Positions 58,692-64,000 of a DNA stretch of 64,000 nucleotides are shown here, in pieces; the stretch's first letter is position 1, and every line of letters starts with the position of its first letter. The notes beneath the pieces were generated by a model. The model did no database searches, was not told where the DNA came from, and was given only the letters and a program-made list of their open reading frames with translations. The position numbers and the translations under genes were made by a program. The DNA is taken from the NCBI RefSeq assembly GCF_002723455.1, contig NZ_PDUS01000002.1, positions 1-64,000 on the forward strand. The letters are read 5' to 3'. The DNA comes from Pseudoalteromonas sp. 3D05 (GTDB taxonomy: Bacteria; Pseudomonadota; Gammaproteobacteria; Enterobacterales; Alteromonadaceae).

Positions 58692-59219
58692 TTATTGCGA
58701 TTGAATAATGTCTGTAATGCCCTCTGGCGAAAGTATTTCAATCCAGTAACCGTCAGGGTCTTTAATAAAGGCAAGGCCTTTCATTGAACCACCATCTGGT
58801 TTTTTTACAAACTCAACATCGTATTTAGCAAAGCGCTCACAGGCAGCGTATACATCGGGCACGCTAATACCAATATGGCCAAACCCTTTTGGTTCTTCAT
58901 TACCACTGTGATAACCGGTAAAGCTGTCGTCGTTTTCAGTGCCCCAGTTATGGGTAAGCTCAATCAACGCAGGGCGACCAAACACCCACTGTGTTTTTTC
59001 TTTATCATCGCCTTTTGGCATATCTTGCTCATAGCCTAAAAAGTACAAGGTAAATTCCATACCATGAAAGTCGTACTTACCTAACAGCTTCATGCCCAAT
59101 ACGTTTTCATAAAATGCCAGCGACGGTTTGGGATCTTTAATACGCAACATAGTTTGCTGCATCACATAGCCCTCTGTGGCCTGTGCAATTTGCTCTGGAG
59201 ATTCGTTAAAGCTAGACAT
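58692..59219 (-). CDS. gloA: Lactoylglutathione lyase (glyoxalase I)
   Basis: It converts the methylglyoxal-glutathione adduct to S-lactoylglutathione. From ATG 59219 (AAGGA seven bases upstream) it is 175 residues, the longer form. Metal-ligand motifs: [39 protein letters not shown] and [12 protein letters not shown]. The minus-strand gene marks the left edge of the cassette region; no integrase follows it. Confidence 0.93.
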   Translation of the reverse strand: MSSFNESPEQIAQATEGYVMQQTMLRIKDPKPSLAFYENVLGMKLLGKYDFHGMEFTLYFLGYEQDMPKGDDKEKTQWVFGRPALIELTHNWGTENDDSFTGYHSGNEEPKGFGHIGISVPDVYAACERFAKYDVEFVKKPDGGSMKGLAFIKDPDGYWIEILSPEGITDIIQSQ

Positions 59220-59481
59220 GAGATAATCCTTAAAAAATAACTTTAAAACCTTAATGGATATAAAAAAGGCAGGGTGTACGCTTATCATAATAAACAGCAG
59301 CAAAAATTAAAACCACCGAGCTAAATTACCAGCCAGTTAGTTGGATATTTAATAAGCGAAAATGGCATAATTAGCGATACTGTTGATTTACACAGTGCTT
59401 GATATTTTGTCCAATAACATTATTAAAAGTCGTTTTGGTGTATTTTAACAACGGGTGTTTTAAAGCCTACGTAATTACTTG

Positions 59482-59580
59482 TTTACATTAAAGTTATTTA
59501 GTGGAATTATTAACATATGTAATATACGCCGTTTTGGGGTGTTATAACCCCCCAAAGTGGTATTCAATAAGCTGTTATAT
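59482..59580 (+). other. Left boundary of the right-hand cassette array, no integrase
   Basis: Between gloA and the first cassette ORF are about 375 bases with no gene. GTTATAT at 59574-59580 looks like an R' box, the point where the first cassette starts, but no folding attC partner is visible upstream. TTTTGGGG/CCCCAAA-type inverted repeat arms lie at about 59532-59556. TTTACA (59482-59487) with 17 bases to AATTAT is a possible cassette promoter. An attI remnant is an inference. Confidence 0.35.
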
Positions 59581-59597
59581 GTACTCATAAGGTTGTG

Positions 59598-59816
59598 ATG
59601 AAGCAATATTCTGTCGTAAAAATCACTGAGCTGAACACTGTATTTAAAGCTCATGAGAATAGTTTTGGTTCAAGATCTCCGCGAGTCGGAGATATCGCAA
59701 CTATTTTAGATGTTTACGAAGATGCCTACGATTTAGAGTGCAGTGATAGTGACGGAGTAACTATTTGGCTCGAGATGTTTAATACATCCGATGCAACTTT
59801 TGAGCTAATAGAGTAA
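59598..59816 (+). CDS. Cassette 1: DUF4926-like small protein
   Basis: The 72-residue product starts KQYSVVKITELN and has the pattern RVGDIATILDVYEDAYDLEC...GVTIWLEMF, like the SH3-fold DUF4926 family, whose function is unknown. ATG 59598 or the GTG just before it may start; AAGG lies just upstream. Its stop precedes the first attC by 20 bases. Confidence 0.6.
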   Translation: MKQYSVVKITELNTVFKAHENSFGSRSPRVGDIATILDVYEDAYDLECSDSDGVTIWLEMFNTSDATFELIE

Positions 59817-59838
59817 ATAAACTTTAGTGGCACTGTAC

Positions 59839-59938
59839 ATATAACAAGCCACTCAAGCAGGACAAATAACAGTTGGTTTTTGCTCCTTCGTCGCTTATTT
59901 TAACCAACTATTATTTGCCTCTTAGTGGGGCGTTAGCT
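59839..59938 (+). other. attC site A
   Basis: R'' ATATAAC (59839-59845) and R' GTTAGCT (59932-59938). The inner palindrome AGTTGGTTTTT/TAACCAACT is visible, with AAATAACAG/ATTATTTGCC arms. Confidence 0.88.
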
Positions 59939-59952
59939 TCCATTGGAGTTTT

Positions 59953-60624
59953 ATGAAAACAATTGGTGTAATCACTACCCTCATTTATATTATTTTTATA
60001 TCTTGGCTAATCGGAGATAGGTTTTCCCAATTAAACACTATGCCCTTAAATGAAATAGGTGATTTTTGTGCTGGCGCTTTTGGTCCTATTACGTTTTTCT
60101 GGCTAATTCTTGGTTTTATCATGCAAACACAAGAATTAAAACAAAGTTCTGCTGCACTAAAGCTTCAAGCGGATGAACTAAAAAATTCTGTAGAGCAACA
60201 AAAAGAGATGGTTCGATTATCTAGCTCAAAATTTGATCGTGAGTTGGAAATAGAGAAATTAAAAGAAAAAGAAAGAGTATTAGCGGCACAACCAATCTTT
60301 GATTTGGTTAGTGCGAACTCTTTTTCAAATGTCGGCGGTGTAGTCAAACACGGCTTCAAGTTAATGAATTCAGGCTCAAGAGTTACCGATGTGAGTATTT
60401 CAGTACCATCAAAATATAGAGTGACCCAATCACAATATAATATCTGGGATTATAAAGTGAGCAATTCTTTGGAACTAGCGTTTAGCAATACAAATCAAAC
60501 TGAAGAACTTATCTTAACTTTTAGTTATATGGATGGGCATCGCAATAAACGAACTGAAAAATATAATATGACAGTAGAATGTGTTGGTACAAACAAGGTG
60601 ACCTTTTCTAAGAAAGAAAGCTAA
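59953..60624 (+). CDS. Cassette 2: membrane-anchored coiled-coil protein
   Basis: A 223-residue protein. Two N-terminal membrane helices (VITTLIYIIFISWLIGD, GAFGPITFFWLILGFIM) flank PLNEIGDFCAGAFGP. A coiled coil with ELKQSSAALKLQADELKNS follows, then a C-terminal beta-rich domain. This layout is one I recognise as a widespread unnamed family in integron cassettes and islands, with the coiled coil probably reading into the cytoplasm. The stop lies inside the next attC R''. Confidence 0.7.
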   Translation: MKTIGVITTLIYIIFISWLIGDRFSQLNTMPLNEIGDFCAGAFGPITFFWLILGFIMQTQELKQSSAALKLQADELKNSVEQQKEMVRLSSSKFDRELEIEKLKEKERVLAAQPIFDLVSANSFSNVGGVVKHGFKLMNSGSRVTDVSISVPSKYRVTQSQYNIWDYKVSNSLELAFSNTNQTEELILTFSYMDGHRNKRTEKYNMTVECVGTNKVTFSKKES

Positions 60625-60716
60625 CAAGCTAATTAACAAGGACAAAAAACAGTTTGCTGTTTTCGTTCCTCAAAATTTTAGCAAACAATTTTTTGCCTGT
60701 TATTAGGGCGTTATGA
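60619..60716 (+). other. attC site B
   Basis: R'' AGCTAAC (60619-60625) and R' GTTATGA (60710-60716). It is nearly identical to attC C. The arms AGTTTGCTG/TAGCAAACA pair. The R' box creates an in-frame ATG at 60713 for the next cassette. Confidence 0.88.
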
Positions 60717-60730
60717 AACTAAGGAAAGTG

Positions 60731-61018
60731 ATGCAATCTGAGAGTCAATCTTCAGAATTACGCCAATTGATTAAAGATGCTCGGTGGGCTATTTGGCTTT
60801 TCGTTACTGTTAATTTTTTCGTGTTAGTTTTCTTTCTTCTTGACGGCATATTTAACGAATTCGTATTTGTCTTATTGTTCATTCAATCAGCGCTTTTAAT
60901 TTTTTGGCTATTACCTGTGTTTTGCTATCAAGTCTTTATCAAAAAGTTACGTGTTAAATTAGCTATGTATAAGGCATTGGCGTCGTACAAAGAAGCAATA
61001 GGTCACGTTTCGTGGTAG
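60731..61018 (+). CDS. Cassette 3: small two-helix membrane protein
   Basis: About 95 residues from ATG 60731, chosen because AAGGAAA lies six bases upstream; an in-frame ATG inside the attC R' box (60713) would add six residues. Two membrane helices are visible: AIWLFVTVNFFVLVFFLL and FVFVLLFIQSALLIFWLLP. The rest is basic, with LRVKLAMYKALASYKEA. Function unknown. It lies between two nearly identical attC sites, B and C. Confidence 0.55.
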   Translation: MQSESQSSELRQLIKDARWAIWLFVTVNFFVLVFFLLDGIFNEFVFVLLFIQSALLIFWLLPVFCYQVFIKKLRVKLAMYKALASYKEAIGHVSW

Positions 61019-61022
61019 CGTT

Positions 61023-61120
61023 ACATAACAAGCTAATAAACAAGGACAAAAAACAGTTTGCTGTTTTCGTTCCTCAACATTTTAGCAAACAATTTTTTGC
61101 CCATTATTAGGGCGTTACAT
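61023..61120 (+). other. attC site C
   Basis: R'' ACATAAC (61023-61029) and R' GTTACAT (61114-61120). It is the same length as attC B (98 bases) and differs from it at only a handful of positions. ATG 61119 overlaps R'. Confidence 0.88.
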
Positions 61121-61140
61121 GTCATTATCAGTATCACAAT

Positions 61141-61650
61141 ATGATCGAAGTTGAGCGAATTCTTAGAGTGGACCATGCAGGTGAATTTGGGGCGATTAAT
61201 ATATATCGATCTCAATTGTTTGTTGCGCGCTATTTATACAAAGATATCGTTCCTAAACTTGAAGAGATGCTGGGCCATGAAAAACAGCACTTTAATACAT
61301 TTGATCGCATCCTTAAAAGTCGGAATATTAGACACTGTTACGCGCTGTATTTCTGGGCGTTTGGCGGAGCAACTCTAGGTTTCTTAACTGCTCTAGCAGG
61401 TAGGAATGCAATTTGGGTTTGTACCGATTCAATTGAATCTACTGTATTGCATCATTTGGATTGGCAATTGGACTTCTTATCCAAGAATGACGCAGAGGTT
61501 CATGAGGCAGTCATGAGCATTAAAACTGATGAAGAAGAGCACCAAGAATTTGGTCAATCTCACGGCTCTAGGTCATTTATTTATAAGCCAATATTTTGGG
61601 TGGTTAGAAAATCAACCGAGTTTGCAATTTGGCTTAGTACTAAGTTATAA
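61141..61650 (+). CDS. Cassette 4: COQ7-type di-iron hydroxylase homologue
   Basis: The 169-residue product matches the demethoxyubiquinone hydroxylase (COQ7/UbiF-replacement) family. RILRVDHAGEFGAINIYRSQ opens it. The six di-iron ligands are in place: E15, E47 and H50 in GHEKQHF, E99, E131 and H134 in DEEEHQEFG; their spacing closely follows human COQ7. The family hydroxylates demethoxyubiquinone at the inner membrane. ATG 61141 has no ribosome site. The ORF from ATG 61119 in the attC (MSLSVSQYDRS) runs into it in another frame, so either translational coupling or a frameshifted N-terminus is possible. Confidence 0.8.
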   Translation: MIEVERILRVDHAGEFGAINIYRSQLFVARYLYKDIVPKLEEMLGHEKQHFNTFDRILKSRNIRHCYALYFWAFGGATLGFLTALAGRNAIWVCTDSIESTVLHHLDWQLDFLSKNDAEVHEAVMSIKTDEEEHQEFGQSHGSRSFIYKPIFWVVRKSTEFAIWLSTKL

Positions 61651-61652
61651 GC

Positions 61653-61792
61653 ATGTAACAAGGCAATGAAAGATCGCCGGCAAATACACGCCGGCTGGAC
61701 GCCCAACACTCCGGTTGCTTTGTGTTGTCGCTGCGCTCCAAAATAACACAAAGCAGCCTACGTATTGGCCGCCCTTTATTGCAGCGTTATAT
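61653..61792 (+). other. attC site D (140 bp)
   Basis: R'' ATGTAAC (61653-61659) and R' GTTATAT (61786-61792). It is longer than the others, with CCGGC inner hairpin arms (AAATACACGCCGGC region) and CTTTGTGTTGT/AACACAAAG pairing. Confidence 0.8.
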
Positions 61793-61807
61793 TTTACGGA
61801 GAGTTCG

Positions 61808-62272
61808 GTGGACGAAAAGGATCAAAAAGCACTCGATGACATTGAAGAGTTTGGTTGTCATGTGATTAATGTCATGGAAGGCGAAGAAGAACCTTCATTT
61901 ACATATTCTATTGGCATCAATCAAAAACAAGACAAAGCAGATCTAATTGTCGTAGGTTTAAAATCTGAGTTAGCTCACTCTATTGTTAATAACTACAAAG
62001 ATAGAATGCTTGCTGGTGAATCCTTTGAAACCGGAAAGTTTTACTCAGATTTCCTAGGAAACTTCGATGTTTGTTTTATTGAAGTGGATAAGTCTCACTA
62101 TAAAGAATATCTTGGTTGGGGTTTATGGTTAAACAATGGAGATGACTTTAAAATGCTTCAATTAGTTTGGCCTACTACAGATGGTATTTGGCCTTGGGAC
62201 GCAGATAAATCTGAATATTACAGTTGGGCGCAACCAATTCTCAATCACAGTGGTGTGTTAAGTAAAATATAA
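61808..62272 (+). CDS. Cassette 5: DUF4262 family protein
   Basis: From GTG 61808 (GGAGAG 61798-61803 upstream) the product is 154 residues. It has the DUF4262 features EDPSFTYSIGI-type (EEPSFTYSIGINQKQ), DLIVVGLKSE and the end LQLVWPTTDGIWPWD. The family is of unknown function. Reading further upstream runs into the attC and is not supported. The previous cassette's attC lies within 16 bases. Confidence 0.82.
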   Translation: MDEKDQKALDDIEEFGCHVINVMEGEEEPSFTYSIGINQKQDKADLIVVGLKSELAHSIVNNYKDRMLAGESFETGKFYSDFLGNFDVCFIEVDKSHYKEYLGWGLWLNNGDDFKMLQLVWPTTDGIWPWDADKSEYYSWAQPILNHSGVLSKI

Positions 62273-62368
62273 CAATCGCATTAAGACGGGACTGCTAACA
62301 GTTGGCTCAGTTTCGCTCCGCTACACATTTTAGCCAACAATTATCAGCCCCTTATGCGGGCGTTAGGT
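62267..62368 (+). other. attC site E
   Basis: R'' ATATAAC (62267-62273) and R' GTTAGGT (62362-62368), with GTTGGCT/AGCCAAC arms. The stop of cassette 5 overlaps R''. Confidence 0.88.
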
Positions 62369-62374
62369 TTCTCC

Positions 62375-62719
62375 ATGAATTTAGATGAACTGATTCATCA
62401 TTATTCAAACTTAGATATTGAATTGATCTCAGTGAAATTGGTTGAGATTTTGAATGAATGGAAAGCCGATAATTCAAACGTTCATGATTTAGAGATACTA
62501 ATAGAAAAGTATTTTGGGAATATTTGGCTCCCGACAAACGATATTCATGACAGATGCTATCAGCAATGGAGTAAATTTAGGTTAAGTGCAATCGGCCAAA
62601 TAAATGGAATGACAATGAACGAGAGGTTATATTGGTTCAGCCTCTTCGAGCGTTTTGATAACTGTAAAACGGAGAATCAGAAACAGGATGTTTATTCAAA
62701 ATTATACGCTAAAACCTAA
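62375..62719 (+). CDS. Cassette 6: small acidic protein, function unknown
   Basis: The 114-residue product begins MNLDELIHHYSNLDIE. It has a helical middle (LVEILNEWKAD), an aromatic C-terminal half (ERLYWFSLFERF) and no membrane helix. It is not recognised. I use ATG 62375 rather than the upstream ORF start, which lies inside attC E. Its stop is followed by attC F. It precedes the HEPN-like cassette, but a toxin-antitoxin relation is not shown. Confidence 0.55.
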   Translation: MNLDELIHHYSNLDIELISVKLVEILNEWKADNSNVHDLEILIEKYFGNIWLPTNDIHDRCYQQWSKFRLSAIGQINGMTMNERLYWFSLFERFDNCKTENQKQDVYSKLYAKT

Positions 62720-62814
62720 CAAGGCATTTAAGTCGGACAAAATACAGTTGGTTTTTTGCTCGTGCCTCGCTAATTTTAACCAACTACATTTTGCCGCTTA
62801 ATGTGGCGTTATGC
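62714..62814 (+). other. attC site F
   Basis: R'' ACCTAAC (62714-62720) and R' GTTATGC (62808-62814), with GTTGGTTTT/TAACCAAC arms. ATG 62811 in R' begins a seven-codon ORF. Confidence 0.88.
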
Positions 62815-62830
62815 TGCTAGGAGTCTTAGT

Positions 62831-63316
62831 GTGAACAATGACATTTCAAATGTACAAGTTTATAAAGAAGAAATTGCAGATTTAGTTAGTGCGCATGATA
62901 AAGGTGATTATTTAAGAGTTTTATTACTATCGCCCCAATTACTTATTTTGATCTTAAATAAAATAGCAAACGAAGCTGATGAACTATTTAGTTCTATGTG
63001 GGAAAAAAATATCACGGATGACGACAAAGAAGTTTATAAAATTGTAGGTAGATTAGAGCGTGAACAAAATGATAAAACGTATATAGCTAATTGCCTAGTG
63101 AACTATTATGAAAATCACTATTGGGGCAAAGATAAGTCAAAAAAAGAATTCGTTAAATACTTTACAAAGCTTGAAGATTTAATTTCGTTACGTAATGAAT
63201 TTGCTCATGAGTACTATGCTAGTAAAGCTTCTAATAGACGAGTTAAAAACTGTTCTAAAGGAGCTCTAGATTTAGTTTTTTTGTTTGCTAATCATGAATA
63301 CTTAAACGCAGCATAA
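62831..63316 (+). CDS. Cassette 7: HEPN-like protein with R-x4-H motif
   Basis: From GTG 62831 (TAGGAG upstream, seven-base spacing) the product is 161 residues. R121 and H126 in SLRNEFAHEYY have the R-x4-H spacing of HEPN RNase domains, and an all-helical shape is likely. HEPN proteins include toxins and abortive-infection nucleases as well as non-catalytic scaffolds and MltR-like regulators, so activity is not established. The partner is unclear: no MNT nucleotidyltransferase adjoins. The short ORF from the attC ATG (MLLGVLV) ends in TGA overlapping this GTG. Confidence 0.65.
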   Translation: MNNDISNVQVYKEEIADLVSAHDKGDYLRVLLLSPQLLILILNKIANEADELFSSMWEKNITDDDKEVYKIVGRLEREQNDKTYIANCLVNYYENHYWGKDKSKKEFVKYFTKLEDLISLRNEFAHEYYASKASNRRVKNCSKGALDLVFLFANHEYLNAA

Positions 63317-63410
63317 CAAACGCATCAAAAATGACGTCAAACGCTTGGCTGACGCTCATTCTTCGCTAATTTTAGCCAAGCATTATCCGCATTTTATGCG
63401 GGCGTTAGCT
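63311..63410 (+). other. attC site G
   Basis: R'' GCATAAC (63311-63317) and R' GTTAGCT (63404-63410), with GCTTGGCT/AGCCAAGC arms. It ends cassette 7; the next cassette has no second attC in the window. Confidence 0.88.
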
Positions 63411-63431
63411 TTTACATGGAGTATCACTCAA

Positions 63432-64000
63432 TTGAGAACACTAGCATTACTTTCTGTACTTGTATTATCTGCTTGTAATACAACAAATAATCCACCTGAT
63501 CCGAGGGCTGTCGAAACCAATTTATCACCGGTTAAATCAATAACAGTCGAACTCGCAGAAAAGCGTGGTGCTGAACTTTTTGCTAAAGATACATACGCGG
63601 CAAAGGCCACGGACTTACTTTTACAAAAAGATCTTTTAAATGCCTCAAGTGGTGTTTTAGGCTGGATTACAGAAATAAAAAATGACAGGCCAATTACATA
63701 CTTTATAGGTGGCACTTCGAATGAATACAAAATTGTTTTTGAAGTTCAATATAAGGATGGGGAAACGCCTGAATTAGTAAAATCATCAGCCATATCAAAA
63801 GAGTTATCAGATAAATTTACGGTTAGAGAGTTATCTTTACAGTCAATTCAGGCACCTTGCAGCCGTAACTACAACACTATTGTCATCGAAAACTCCGATG
63901 ACTATATTGTTTACGCTTTAGCTTCAACAACAGAAAATAATAAGATTGTTGTTGGTGGCCATTATAGGTTTACATATTCAAAGGTTAATTCCTCGCTAAT
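63432..64000 (+). CDS. Cassette 8: lipoprotein, partial, TTG start
   Basis: The reading begins at TTG 63432, with GGAG (63418-63421) ten bases upstream, and stays open to the end of the window. The N-terminus MRTLALLSVLVLSAC is a classic lipobox (LSAC), so the cysteine at residue 15 would be lipidated. No ATG fits this frame, so searches limited to ATG would miss it. At least 189 residues are present; the family was not recognised. It has an acidic, hydrophilic mature region and a conserved-looking TYFIGGTSNEYKIVFEV segment. Partial at the 3' end. Confidence 0.65.
   Translation, partial: MRTLALLSVLVLSACNTTNNPPDPRAVETNLSPVKSITVELAEKRGAELFAKDTYAAKATDLLLQKDLLNASSGVLGWITEIKNDRPITYFIGGTSNEYKIVFEVQYKDGETPELVKSSAISKELSDKFTVRELSLQSIQAPCSRNYNTIVIENSDDYIVYALASTTENNKIVVGGHYRFTYSKVNSSL

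Noticed and set aside
59504..59580. A full attC before cassette 1
   Set aside because: GTTATAT fits R', but no matching R'' or paired L arms were found upstream; at most a boundary or attI remnant.
62354..62374. An upstream start for cassette 6 inside attC E
   Set aside because: It reads through the R' box; ATG 62375 lies inside the cassette, so the upstream codons belong to the recombination site.
1..64000. tRNA genes, CRISPR arrays, phage or insertion-sequence genes
   Set aside because: No cloverleaf candidate, no regularly spaced repeat with spacers, and no transposase or phage structural protein was seen; the only mobile elements are integron cassettes.

Overview
The window is gammaproteobacterial chromosome, most like a marine Alteromonadales member such as Pseudoalteromonas. 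The genus call is an inference from protein style, low GC and gene neighbourhoods: gltA beside sdhCDAB-sucABCD, thrS-infC-rpmI-rplT, divergent bioA/bioBFCD, trmO-proS, and ETF with ETF-QO. No rRNA or tRNA gene, CRISPR array, transposase or phage gene was recognised.

Layout. 1-1.5 kb: the distal end of an integron cassette array, with one cassette gene, one attC and a last truncated cassette ending in a pyrimidine repeat. 1.5-9.9 kb: gdhA, a small membrane protein, a DHFR-like reductase, an acyl-CoA synthetase, DUF3010 and an exonuclease/endonuclease-fold protein, then thrS. 9.9-11.3 kb: infC-rpmI-rplT. 11.4-16.6 kb: a LytS/LytTR-type two-component pair, pyruvate kinase and 6-phosphogluconate dehydrogenase. 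16.6-26.3 kb: DUF2062, comEC, msbA-lpxK-Trm112-kdsB (lipid A/KDO supply), a pseudouridine synthase and a tcdA/csdE/csdA set. 26.3-38 kb: a TCA block, gltA facing sdhCDAB-sucAB-sucCD. 38-50 kb: a TPR-GGDEF protein, proS, trmO, an outer membrane barrel, a thioesterase, ETF-QO facing etfBA, a phosphate-binding-like protein and asnS. 50-56 kb: a P-loop kinase and the biotin locus. 56-59.3 kb: a Calx-beta/DUF4114 secreted protein, htpX and gloA. 59.5-64 kb: a second cassette array with seven attC sites and eight cassettes, the last running off the window.

The accessory interest lies in the two cassette arrays. Both read on the + strand and neither has an integrase gene in the window. The right-hand array encodes a DUF4926-like protein, two membrane proteins, a COQ7-type di-iron protein with all six predicted metal ligands, a DUF4262 protein, an unknown, a protein with a HEPN-like R-x4-H motif, and a lipoprotein starting at TTG. 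Some attC R' boxes supply start codons for short ORFs that overlap the cassette genes.

Regulatory signals readable in the core include a BirA-type operator between bioA and bioB, two LiuR-like palindromes before etfB, a LacI-type 14-bp palindrome before gnd, tandem TGACA-N5-TGTCA elements before htpX, an AUU start on infC, a hairpin holding the rpmI ribosome site, and a thrS leader hairpin whose loop resembles a threonine anticodon loop.
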